Positions 1 through 7,214 of a stretch of DNA of 64,000 bases are shown here, one piece after another. A model generated the notes under the pieces. That model was not told the DNA's origin and did not search any database. It worked only from the letters and a program-made list of their open reading frames with translations. Source of the stretch: VAZQ01 sp963771845 (GTDB taxonomy: Bacteria; Pseudomonadota; Alphaproteobacteria; Rhizobiales; Xanthobacteraceae); NCBI GenBank assembly GCA_963771845.1, contig CAVYVC010000020.1:245767-309766 (forward strand). The letters run 5' to 3'. The stretch's first letter is position 1. The number at the start of each line of letters is the position of its first letter. Both the position numbers and the translations under genes were made by a program.

Positions 1-328
1 TCGATTGGATCACCGGCCAATGCGGCGAGGGGAAGAAGATGCCGTCTGCGTTCGGATGCCGGCGCATCAGCTCGCGGCCCAGCTCGAGGGCCGCGCTCGC
101 GGGAATGGAACCGAAGCGATCGAGAGTTGCGCCCCAACCCATCACGCCCAATACCTTGCAGCCGTAGTGCTCGGCATCGCCGGCAAGCCGCGCATCCTCT
201 TCGCGGCCGTAGCCGTGTGCAATCAAGTACGGAAACACCTCGGCCAGGAGCGGCGGACAGGTGTAGCCGATGCGCGCGCGGGCGCCGTAGATAGCGGCTC
301 GGTCTGGATCAGTGGAATGTAAGGGCAA
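1..328 (-). CDS. Partial maleate isomerase / arylmalonate decarboxylase-like protein
   Basis: Reading leftward from about 328, an open frame runs off the window edge. It contains ARIGYTCPPLLAEVFPY, which resembles the N-terminus of the Asp/Glu racemase-like family holding maleate cis-trans isomerase and arylmalonate decarboxylase. It then has IPASAALELGRELMRRHPNA followed by a DGIFFPSPHWPVIQ-like stretch, which resembles the family's C-terminal half. The roughly 100 residues normally found between these parts seem to be missing, so this may be an internally deleted gene or a divergent short member. No ATG is in frame; TTG at 326-328 is the only plausible start I see, and a stop lies upstream near 378. 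It is divergent from the Rieske gene. Identification is by eye and moderately sure. Confidence 0.5.
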   Translation of the reverse strand, partial: MPLHSTDPDRAAIYGARARIGYTCPPLLAEVFPYLIAHGYGREEDARLAGDAEHYGCKVLGVMGWGATLDRFGSIPASAALELGRELMRRHPNADGIFFPSPHWPVIQS

Positions 329-392
329 TGTCGTGCCTCGTCTCGATGCTCTCCTTCCTCCCCCGGACGAGAAGGATTATCTTGACATCCAC

Positions 393-1670
393 ATGACAAC
401 GCCCGAGCAAAACGATTTTCTCACCCAGACCGGTCCGGGAACACCCATGGGCGCCCTGTTTCGGCGGTACTGGACCCCGGCGCTGCTTTGCGCCGAGCTG
501 CCGGAGCCGGATTGTCCGCCAGTTCGCGTCAAGCTGATGTCCGAGCGGCTGATCGCCTTTCGCGACAGCAAAGGGCGCGTTGGGCTGATGGATGAATTCT
601 GCGCCCATCGCGGCGTATCGCTGTGGTTCGGCCGCAATGAAGAAAACGGACTGCGCTGCGCCTATCACGGCTGGAAATACGATGTGACGGGGCAATGCAT
701 TGAAGTGCCTTCGGAGCCGATCGAGAGCGGCTTCTGCGGAAAGATCAAGCTCAAGTCCTATCCATGCATCGAGCTTGGCGATGTGGTCTGGACCTATATG
801 GGACCCGCCGCTCTCAAGCCGGCGCTGCCCGCATTCGAGTGGGTGAAAGTGCCGGGCGCAAACCGGTTCGTCACCAAGCGCATCGAGGAATGCAATTACC
901 TGCAAGCCATGGAGGGCGGCATCGATTCCGCGCACGTCTCTTTTCTTCACCGTCACGAGCTGCACAACGAACCCCTGCACACCGGGAAAGGGGCCGAGCT
1001 CACGCGTGAAACCGACGCGCGCTTCGAACTGGTGGAAACGCCGGGCGGCATGATCATTGGCGTGCGGCGGCCGGCGCAGCCCGGGCATCTCTACTGGCGC
1101 ATCACCCAGTGGATCATGCCGTTCCACACCATGATCCCGCCCTATGGCGAGAACGCGCTCAACGGCCACGCCTGGGTGCCGGTCGATGCCGAGAGATGCA
1201 TTGTATGGTGTTTCACGCATCACCCGACGCGAGCGCTGAGGACCCGTGAGCTCGATGTCATGCGCTACGGCGGCGGCATCCACGTGAAACTCATTGCCGG
1301 CACGTTTCGACCGGTGGTCAACAAGGACAACGATTACATGATCGACCGCGCCGCCCAGCGCGCGCAGCGAACCTACAGCGGCGTCGCCGGCATTGCGATG
1401 CAGGATGCTGCGATCCAGGAAAGCATGGGGCCGCTCCAGGATCGCAGCAAGGAGAACCTGGTTTCGACCGACAACGGCGTCATCATGGCCCGCATTCGCC
1501 TGCGCAAGGCTGCCCTTGCCGCGCAGGCAGGCGGCGCGCCCGACGGCCTTGATCCCGCTACCCATGCGGTGCGTTCGGCATCGATCGTGCTGCCGGAAAA
1601 CGTCAGCTTCGCCGAAGCTGCCGCCGAGGCGCTCAAGGCGCGCGAAGGCGTCGCCCACGCCTCGGTCTGA
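393..1670 (+). CDS. Rieske non-heme iron oxygenase, alpha subunit
   Basis: A 425-residue protein of the phthalate-4,5-dioxygenase-like Rieske family; such enzymes hydroxylate or demethylate aromatic compounds using electrons from a separate reductase. The [2Fe-2S] motif CxH-x16-CxxH is at C70, H72, C89 and H92. The mononuclear iron site is in a GGIDSAHVSFLHRH stretch, with D178, H181 and H186 as expected. I chose ATG 393 because the homologous sequence begins at MTTPEQNDF; the frame is open further upstream (312) but that part looks non-coding. No reductase or ferredoxin partner gene is next to it. It lies divergent from a decarboxylase/isomerase-like gene and convergent with a LIV transporter, so a role in catabolism of an imported aromatic or dicarboxylic acid is a reasonable guess, but the substrate cannot be read from the sequence. 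Confidence 0.9.
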   Translation: MTTPEQNDFLTQTGPGTPMGALFRRYWTPALLCAELPEPDCPPVRVKLMSERLIAFRDSKGRVGLMDEFCAHRGVSLWFGRNEENGLRCAYHGWKYDVTGQCIEVPSEPIESGFCGKIKLKSYPCIELGDVVWTYMGPAALKPALPAFEWVKVPGANRFVTKRIEECNYLQAMEGGIDSAHVSFLHRHELHNEPLHTGKGAELTRETDARFELVETPGGMIIGVRRPAQPGHLYWRITQWIMPFHTMIPPYGENALNGHAWVPVDAERCIVWCFTHHPTRALRTRELDVMRYGGGIHVKLIAGTFRPVVNKDNDYMIDRAAQRAQRTYSGVAGIAMQDAAIQESMGPLQDRSKENLVSTDNGVIMARIRLRKAALAAQAGGAPDGLDPATHAVRSASIVLPENVSFAEAAAEALKAREGVAHASV

Positions 1671-1694
1671 ACCGGCCGATCGATTTGTTATCCC

Positions 1695-2435
1695 CTAAAG
1701 CGTGATCCGTTCCGCGGCGCTGCGGCCGAGATAGGCGCGGCGCACGCGCTCGTCATCGCGTAGCGTTGCGCAATTCCCGCTCGCCACGATCGATCCTGTC
1801 TGCAGCACGTAACCGCGGCTCGCGGTCTCAAGCGCATAGCGCGCGTTCTGCTCGACCAGGAGCACGCTCGTGCCCGCGGCATTGATCGCCTTGATGGTGC
1901 GGAAAATGTCCGCAATGACCATGGGGGCGAGGCCGAGCGAGGGCTCGTCGAGACAAATGAGCCGGGGCTCCGACATCATCGCGCGGCCGAGCGCAAGCAT
2001 TTGCTGCTCGCCGCCCGAGAGCGTGCCGGCATGCTGCCGTCCGCGCTCGGAGAGGCGTGGAAACATGGCGAACACGCTGGCCAGCAGGGCCCGAACCTTT
2101 CCCGTGTCCCTGCGGTATTTGAACGCGCCGAGCTCGAGATTTTCGCGCACGGTGAGAAAGGGAAACACACGCCGGCCTTCCGGCACCAGCGAGATGCCAA
2201 GCGCGCTGCGTGCATGGCTTGGCAAGCGCGTGATGTCCTGCCCGCGGAAACGGATGCTGCCGGCGCGCGGATGCAGCACGCCGGCGATCGCGCGCAAGGT
2301 GGTCGACTTGCCCGCGCCATTGGCGCCGATCAAGGCGACGATCTCGCCTTGCGCGACATGAAAGCTCAGGTCGCGGCACGCCGGCACCTCGCCATAGGCA
2401 AGCTCGAGACCATCGGCCGCCAGCAGCGGCTCCAT
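1695..2435 (-). CDS. livF: LIV/HAAT-type ABC transporter ATP-binding protein LivF
   Basis: A 246-residue ABC ATPase. Walker A is GANGAGKST near residues 37-45, the signature is LSGGEQQ, and Walker B is RLICLDEPS, followed by an SVLLVEQNA switch region typical of LivF. It is the last gene of a four-gene minus-strand operon (livH-livM-livG-livF), one base after livG ends. With LivG it forms the nucleotide-binding pair for LivH/LivM. LIV-type systems carry branched-chain amino acids, amides, urea or aromatic acids. No periplasmic binding protein gene is in this cluster, so the substrate is open. Confidence 0.93.
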   Translation of the reverse strand: MEPLLAADGLELAYGEVPACRDLSFHVAQGEIVALIGANGAGKSTTLRAIAGVLHPRAGSIRFRGQDITRLPSHARSALGISLVPEGRRVFPFLTVRENLELGAFKYRRDTGKVRALLASVFAMFPRLSERGRQHAGTLSGGEQQMLALGRAMMSEPRLICLDEPSLGLAPMVIADIFRTIKAINAAGTSVLLVEQNARYALETASRGYVLQTGSIVASGNCATLRDDERVRRAYLGRSAAERITL

Positions 2436-2436
2436 A

Positions 2437-3228
2437 TCACGCTCCCAGATAAGCGGCGATCACGGCGGGATTGGCCTGCACCTCGGCGGGGACACCTTCG
2501 AACAGATATTGCCCGTAATCCATCACCAGGACGCGGTCGGCAATCTCCATCACGAGATCCATGTTGTGCTCCACCACGATCACGGTCATGCCGCGCTCGC
2601 GCAGAAGGCGAATGCGCTCGATCAGCCGCTCCACCTCCGCCGCGTTTAATCCGGCGGCGGGCTCATCCACCAGGAGGAGCCGCGGAGCGGTCGCAAGCGC
2701 GCGCGCAAGCTCGAGCATGCGCTGCTCGCCATAGGGCAGCGAAGCGGCGAGCGCGGACGCGCGCGCTTCGAGCCCGACGAAGGCGAGGAGCTTCATCGCC
2801 TGCTCGCGAGCGCGCGCGTGATCGCGCGCAAAAGCGCCGCCGTGAAAAACGTATTGCCAGGCTGGAATGGCGCGATGAATGTGCAACGCTGCCAGCACGT
2901 TTGCGAGCACGGTCAGGTGACGAAACAACCGGATCTTCTGAAATGTGCGCGCCAGCCCGAGCCGCGCGCGCCGGTGTGCCGGCATACCGGAGAGATCGCG
3001 GCCGTCGAACGTCATGCGGCCCGCATCAGGCGCATAGAGCCCGCTCATGAGATTGAGCAAGGTCGACTTGCCCGCGCCGTTCGGACCGATGATGGCAAAG
3101 ATGGCCGCGCGGGAAATCGTAAGCGAGAGGTCACGCACCGCATGCACCCCGCCGAAGCGCTTGTGCAAGCCTTCGGCGCGAAACAAGGGCTCAGCCGGCG
3201 CTGCGGCAAATTCAGGCAGCACGGTCAT
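2437..3228 (-). CDS. livG: LIV/HAAT-type ABC transporter ATP-binding protein LivG
   Basis: A 263-residue ABC ATPase with Walker A GPNGAGKST, the LivG-type diverged signature LPYGEQR, Walker B RLLLVDEPAAGLN and the C-terminal VIAAYLG motif seen in LivG proteins. The frame is open upstream to 3402, but ATG 3228 (MTVLPEF) gives the family's usual length and leaves a 17-base overlap with the end of livM, consistent with translational coupling. Partner of LivF. Confidence 0.93.
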   Translation of the reverse strand: MTVLPEFAAAPAEPLFRAEGLHKRFGGVHAVRDLSLTISRAAIFAIIGPNGAGKSTLLNLMSGLYAPDAGRMTFDGRDLSGMPAHRRARLGLARTFQKIRLFRHLTVLANVLAALHIHRAIPAWQYVFHGGAFARDHARAREQAMKLLAFVGLEARASALAASLPYGEQRMLELARALATAPRLLLVDEPAAGLNAAEVERLIERIRLLRERGMTVIVVEHNMDLVMEIADRVLVMDYGQYLFEGVPAEVQANPAVIAAYLGA

Positions 3229-4201
3229 GCAACAATTTGGCGCGCAAGCGTGGCAAGCGTGGGCGGATGAGGCACGCGGCCTGCGCCATGCCGCCCGGCA
3301 TGAACAGGACGACCAGCGTGAGCGCCGCGCCATAGAGGACGAGGCGAAGGTCGCCGAATCCGCGCAGAAGTTCGGGCAGCACGGTGAGCAGGATCGCGCC
3401 ACAGACCGGTCCCAACAGCGTCCCCATCCCGCCGACGATCACCATCGCGAGAATGGTGAAGGACTCCGTGATAATGAAGGCATCGGGCACGAGCGTGCCG
3501 ACGAGGCTCGCGTAGAACGCACCGGCCGCGCCCGCGACGGCCGCGCCGATGCCGAAGGCAAACACCTTCCAGCCCGTGCAGTTGATGCCGAACGAGGCGG
3601 CGGAGACCTCGTCTTCACGGATGGCGGTGAGCGCCTCCCCGATCGGCGAGCGCAGGATCTGATCGAGCAGGAAGTAGAAGAGAAGCGCAAAGCCCGCGAC
3701 CAGATAAAACATGTTGCCGGCGTTTGCGAACGAGATCACGGGCAGCCCCGGGAGCGCAATCGGCGGCGGCGGCCTGATGCCATAGATCCCGAGCGGCCCT
3801 TGCGTCAGGCTGATCCAGTTGAGCAGGACTTGGTGTACAATGACGGCGAAGGCGAGCGAGGCGATTGCGAGATAGTGCCCGCGCAGGCGCACCGCGAACG
3901 TCGCGAGCGCCATCCCGGCCGCGCCCGCCAATGCGATGGCGCAAGCGAACGCAATCCAGAACGGCACGCCGAGCCGCGTGATCAGGAGCGTCGAAGCATA
4001 GGCGCCGATGCCGTAGAAGGCCGAGTGGCCGAAATTGAGCTGGCCGGCGTAGCCGAGAATGAAGTCGAGCCCGATGGCCAACATGACAGTGATGGCGCAC
4101 ACCGTGAGGTTCGTGCGCCAATAGGAATCCTGGAAGATCAGCGGCAGCAGCGCGATCACCGCCGCGGCAATCAAATATCCGGCGCGGCGGCCGCTATACA
4201 T
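3212..4201 (-). CDS. livM: LIV/HAAT-type ABC transporter permease LivM
   Basis: A 329-residue integral membrane protein with about eight to ten hydrophobic segments. It has the LivM-type core GLDFILGYAGQLNFGHSAFYG and the cytoplasmic EAL-like loop GEALTAIREDE that contacts the ATPases. It overlaps livG by 17 bases and livH by 8 bases, so the four genes are one operon. Forms the translocation pore with LivH. Confidence 0.93.
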   Translation of the reverse strand: MYSGRRAGYLIAAAVIALLPLIFQDSYWRTNLTVCAITVMLAIGLDFILGYAGQLNFGHSAFYGIGAYASTLLITRLGVPFWIAFACAIALAGAAGMALATFAVRLRGHYLAIASLAFAVIVHQVLLNWISLTQGPLGIYGIRPPPPIALPGLPVISFANAGNMFYLVAGFALLFYFLLDQILRSPIGEALTAIREDEVSAASFGINCTGWKVFAFGIGAAVAGAAGAFYASLVGTLVPDAFIITESFTILAMVIVGGMGTLLGPVCGAILLTVLPELLRGFGDLRLVLYGAALTLVVLFMPGGMAQAACLIRPRLPRLRAKLLHDRAA

Positions 4202-5078
4202 TCTCTTCGCGTTTTTCAGCGATCAGCCCGGTCGGACGCAAGGCGAGCACGGCGAGGAGGAGCGTGAACACGACGATATCGGTAAGCCCCGGATTGATAA
4301 ATTGGGTTGTGTAGCTCTCGATCAAGCCGACCAGAAGACCCGCGATGATGGTGCCCTCGACATTGCCGAAGCCGCCGATGATCACGATCGCGAACGCCTT
4401 GACGATGACGCTGGTACCCGCGAACGGGGTGAGGACGAGAATGGGCCCGAGCATGGCGCCCCCCATTCCCGCAAGTGCAGATGCAATCACGAAGGTCAGC
4501 ATGATCACCGCATTGGGATTGATGCCCATGAGACCCGCGGTCTCGCGGTCCTGCGCGACCGCGCGCAGCGCCTTGCCCATGAAGGTAAACCGCATGAAGC
4601 TGTAGAGCAGCGCGATGGTCAGCGTGGACACGGCGATGATGATGAGATTCTGCAAGGTGATGAACGTTCCGCCCGGCAGGCGGATGACCTGGTTGCTGTA
4701 GGGGCTGTCGAACGAATAGGGGATCGGCCCGAACCAGAGCAGCATCGCGTTCTGCAGGAGAACGGACACTCCAATCGTGGCAATCAACGGCAGCAGCTCG
4801 CTGCCGCGTTCACGCAGCGGCGCAAAAATCGAGGCATTGATCAACCAACCAAGCGCCGCGCCGATCAGGAGCGCGATGCCAATGCTGGCAACATAATTGC
4901 CGCCCAACGTGTAGGTGAAGAAATAAGCCGCAAACGCGCCGATCGTGACAATATCGGCGTGGGCAAAATTGATCTGTACCAGCACGCCGTAGACGAGGGT
5001 CAGTCCCAACGCGACGAGCACGTAAAGGCTGCCGAACACAACGCCGTTGATTGCCTGCTGAACCGCAACCGTCAGCAT
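4194..5078 (-). CDS. livH: LIV/HAAT-type ABC transporter permease LivH
   Basis: A 294-residue permease. The N-terminal NGVVFGSLYVLVALGLTLVY stretch and the VQINFAHADIVTIGAFAAY motif are characteristic of LivH, and the ATPase-contact loop is KALRAVAQDRETAGLMGIN. It is the first gene of the operon. Only about 80 bp separate it from a REP-like repeat at 5158, so the operon promoter should lie between 5079 and about 5160. No substrate-binding protein gene precedes it, unlike the second LIV cluster at 46-52 kb. Confidence 0.93.
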   Translation of the reverse strand: MLTVAVQQAINGVVFGSLYVLVALGLTLVYGVLVQINFAHADIVTIGAFAAYFFTYTLGGNYVASIGIALLIGAALGWLINASIFAPLRERGSELLPLIATIGVSVLLQNAMLLWFGPIPYSFDSPYSNQVIRLPGGTFITLQNLIIIAVSTLTIALLYSFMRFTFMGKALRAVAQDRETAGLMGINPNAVIMLTFVIASALAGMGGAMLGPILVLTPFAGTSVIVKAFAIVIIGGFGNVEGTIIAGLLVGLIESYTTQFINPGLTDIVVFTLLLAVLALRPTGLIAEKREENV

Positions 5079-5157
5079 GGTTTATTTGTAGGGTGGGCAC
5101 GCGCGTTTGCACAAACATCGCCGCAACGCGACCAGCAGACGGCCGCCCTTGTTGAAG

Positions 5158-5239
5158 GTAGGTTGGGTCGAGTTCTTACGAGACCCAACCCGGCGGGAGC
5201 TAGGGGTGTTGGGTCTCGCAAGAACTCGACCCAACCTAC
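5158..5239. repeat. REP-like palindromic repeat, family A, copy 1
   Basis: Two arms read GTAGGTTGGGTCGAGTTCTT... and its reverse complement ...AAGAACTCGACCCAACCTAC. Each arm is itself a hairpin (GTTGGGTC...GACCCAAC), so the unit can fold as one long cruciform or two small stems. A second copy lies at 22658-22736. The left end is close to livH's promoter side, and the right end overlaps the stop codon of a truncated antitoxin frame. Confidence 0.85.
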
Positions 5240-5349
5240 CCGACTTGTATTCTGGCGCATGTTCCGCTGACGTTGATGCGGCCTTGCCGTGCCGCCTCGC
5301 GCTTGAGCTTGCGCATAACGGTGTCATCGATGTTGAGAGTGGTCTTCAT
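5236..5349 (-). pseudogene. Truncated VapB-type (ribbon-helix-helix-like) antitoxin remnant
   Basis: A 37-codon frame starts MKTTLNIDDTVMRKLKREAA, which is the typical N-terminus of type II antitoxins of the VapB group. Right after residue 24 the sequence departs from the family (INVSGTC...) and the stop codon falls in the end of the family A repeat at 5236-5239. The usual C-terminal toxin-binding part is missing and there is no PIN-domain gene downstream. I read it as an antitoxin gene cut off at its 3' end, probably by repeat insertion or deletion. Confidence 0.6.
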
Positions 5350-5393
5350 AAGGTAACCCATACCATAGATATGGGGAGGTCCGGACCAACGGA

Positions 5394-5969
5394 TCATGGT
5401 GCAGGGGCGGGCGATGTCGTGCGCAGCGCCGCTTCCGCAGTGGCGATGGCCTTGAGCAGATCCTCGGCGTCGCTTTTGAGCTGGGCGACCGCCTCGGCGG
5501 GGTCGAAGCGGCAACGCTCCGCATCGGCATGATAGAGCAGGTGAGCCTGGCCGATGATTGCCGGACAACGCTGATCGGCGGTGACGAGCAGCGAGAGCAT
5601 GGCGCGATGCAGGTCGGTGTGCCGGCTGGTGGGTGGCATGTTGTGTCTTCTCCGCAGCGCGTTGTGCCGCTTTGCAAGGGCGGCGATGGTGAGCAGGAAA
5701 TCGGCGGCCTGGACGGGATCGGCGGGATTGCGAACGGGCTCGCAAGCCCCATGCGTGGCAAGAAAGCGCGAATAGCGCGCCTCCCAAGCCTTGACCTGCG
5801 CCGCGAGAAAGCTGCGCCTTCGCGCATCATCATCGAGAGCCGCGAGATAGTCGTCGATGCGGCGCAGAAAGCGCTGAACGCGCGTTTGCGCCTGCCTGGG
5901 CGCGCATTGGCATGGGCTTTTCCACTGCGTGTTTTCACGCTCAAACGCCCGGTCCGGCGCGGCTATCAT
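5394..5969 (-). CDS. Hypothetical protein, helical, function unknown
   Basis: A 191-residue protein that I do not recognise. After a Cys-containing N-terminal part (residues 19-23, CQCAP), it is rich in charged and Ala/Leu helix formers: RRIDDYLAALDDDARRR, QVKAWEARYSRFLATHG, AEAVAQLKSDAEDLLKAIA. It has no signal peptide or membrane segment. The opposite strand is also open, but with biased composition. A well-formed sigma-70-like promoter with an overlapping palindrome sits just upstream on this strand, which supports this strand and this start. It lies between an antitoxin remnant and an XRE-S24 regulator transcribed in the same direction. Confidence 0.55.
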   Translation of the reverse strand: MIAAPDRAFERENTQWKSPCQCAPRQAQTRVQRFLRRIDDYLAALDDDARRRSFLAAQVKAWEARYSRFLATHGACEPVRNPADPVQAADFLLTIAALAKRHNALRRRHNMPPTSRHTDLHRAMLSLLVTADQRCPAIIGQAHLLYHADAERCRFDPAEAVAQLKSDAEDLLKAIATAEAALRTTSPAPAP

Positions 5970-5995
5970 CGCTTGGGGCTCGCATCATTTGCCCA

Positions 5996-6024
5996 TTACT
6001 ACATTTTGTCGCAACAAATGTCAA
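5996..6024 (-). promoter_or_regulatory. Promoter with operator-like palindrome for the 5394-5969 gene
   Basis: On the minus strand, TTGACA (6024-6019) and TAGTAA (6001-5996) are separated by exactly 17 bases, a good fit to a vegetative promoter about 25 bases ahead of the start codon at 5969. The spacer and its edges form an imperfect palindrome, ACATTTTGTCGCAACAAATGT (6001-6021) in plus orientation, with arms ACATTT/AAATGT and a TTTGT/ACAAA core. A repressor bound there would block RNA polymerase. The neighbouring XRE-S24 protein is a candidate binder; that is inference. Confidence 0.5.
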
Positions 6025-6218
6025 CTACTTTTTGCGGACGAATTCGAGACGCGATCGACAGGCGGACACGATCGGGCGCTGGGTAGGATGGCAGAAAAGG
6101 TCATGTTTTTTGGCGATTGCGCCGCCTTGGGCGGGGCTTAAGCGCTGCGCCTCGCCGCCTTCATTATGCGCACACAAAGCGTGAGCGCGAGGGGGATGCG
6201 CCGGCGGGCGCGATCCCC

Positions 6219-6890
6219 TCAGGTGGCGGTCTTCTTGAGCCGGATCGAGCCCGGCGGCACCATGGTGCTGACCCGTGCTGCCCAGGCCACTTGCGTGTCC
6301 TTTATCGTCTCGCCCGATTGCGCGATGAGGTTGAAGTGCTCTTCGGTCGCGCCGGGCTCGATCTGGCGCAGGAGCACGCGGCCGTCTTTGAGGGCAACCA
6401 CGCAGAGAGAGCCGAAGAGATCGGGGGTCGGGGGGTCGCGCGGCTCGTCGTGGAAGACCAGCCAGCGGTTGAAATAGGGGCCGAGGCTTGTGTCCTTGAC
6501 CTCGAAGATTTGCGAGATATCGGGCGGGATTTCGGGCAGCTCGACCTCATCCAGGTTGCCCTGCGACACCGCGTAATAGTGCGCCTCGCCGCCCGCGCCG
6601 ACATAGCCCACGACCGGCACGGTGGGCTTTTTTGGCGCCTCGTGGTCCGGAAACGAAAGGTCCTCGGGCGCGATGCGGCGTCCCGTGAGCAGCCATTCCG
6701 GGCTGACCCCAAAACGGCGGGCGTATCGTTTGGCCTCCTCCGGCCCGTAATCGCGCCCACCCGGCAATTCGGCGCGCTCATGCGCCCCGTAGGTCGAGAT
6801 CGGCACGTGCAGGGCGAAGGCTGCAGCCCTCCCCGACCTGAACTTTTTCCTGCGTGCGGCGCGCAGCCGCTCTCCACGAGTACTTGCCAT
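6219..6890 (-). CDS. XRE-family regulator with S24 (LexA/CI-like) C-terminal domain
   Basis: A 223-residue protein with an N-terminal helix-turn-helix (about residues 5-70: GERLRAARRKKF ... RFGVSPEWLLTGRR) and a C-terminal S24 peptidase-fold domain (about 90-215). The catalytic Ser is kept in VKDTSLGPYF, the equivalent of the GDSxG motif. The stretch RVLLRQIEPG has Arg where most relatives have the catalytic Lys (VKK/VKR). Self-cleavage is therefore doubtful. Homologues in this group are usually repressors of prophage or stress genes. The gene is divergent from recA with about 320 bp between them, and an imperfect inverted repeat lies 8 bp before its start. Confidence 0.85.
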   Translation of the reverse strand: MASTRGERLRAARRKKFRSGRAAAFALHVPISTYGAHERAELPGGRDYGPEEAKRYARRFGVSPEWLLTGRRIAPEDLSFPDHEAPKKPTVPVVGYVGAGGEAHYYAVSQGNLDEVELPEIPPDISQIFEVKDTSLGPYFNRWLVFHDEPRDPPTPDLFGSLCVVALKDGRVLLRQIEPGATEEHFNLIAQSGETIKDTQVAWAARVSTMVPPGSIRLKKTAT

Positions 6891-6897
6891 GGCTTTT

Positions 6898-6914
6898 AGC
6901 TACTTTTGGTGGCT
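6898..6914 (-). promoter_or_regulatory. Candidate autoregulatory operator of the S24 regulator
   Basis: The imperfect inverted repeat AGCTACTTTTGGTGGCT matches its reverse complement at 12 of 17 positions and ends eight bases before the regulator's ATG. Position and size fit an autorepression site for an XRE-type dimer; no second copy was seen nearby, so confidence is low. Confidence 0.3.
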
Positions 6915-7115
6915 GACATGGCACGCGGCAGGGACCGGGCAATTGCAAGTGGTCTGGTTAGTCTTCGCACTTTTCCCTCCCAAATTGGGTTGCGCTTTGG
7001 AGCCGCATCAGTAGTCAGCTTATCCCTCCGTTCTGCAACCCTGTGAATTAGGACACTTGTAAATTGAAATTAGGACAGAAGCCTTGGAATCAGGCCAGTA
7101 CCCCTGAGGCCAAAA

Positions 7116-7130
7116 GAACATCTTGCGAAC
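7116..7130. promoter_or_regulatory. SOS (LexA) box of recA
   Basis: GAACATCTTGCGAAC is a perfect match to the alphaproteobacterial LexA operator GAAC-N7-GAAC. It lies 85 bp upstream of the recA start codon, the expected place for LexA repression of recA. It could also affect the divergent S24 regulator gene. Confidence 0.85.
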
Positions 7131-7214
7131 GGAGAACAAACAGTGTACATTGCTCCGGCTGCTTCGAGGCAGATTTGTCCGCCCTCCGATTCCCCGCCAT
7201 AAGGAGCAAAAGCA

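Noticed and set aside
5..322. Plus-strand open frame at the window start
   Set aside because: It is antisense to the isomerase/decarboxylase-like frame, which has family motifs; its own sequence resembles nothing and overlaps the promoter of the Rieske gene.
3047..4267. Long plus-strand open frame across livM
   Set aside because: Highly charged antisense translation of a membrane protein gene; a common artefact in high-GC DNA.
5529..6086. Plus-strand frame opposite the unknown 191-residue gene
   Set aside because: The minus strand has a proper promoter and a more protein-like helical sequence.
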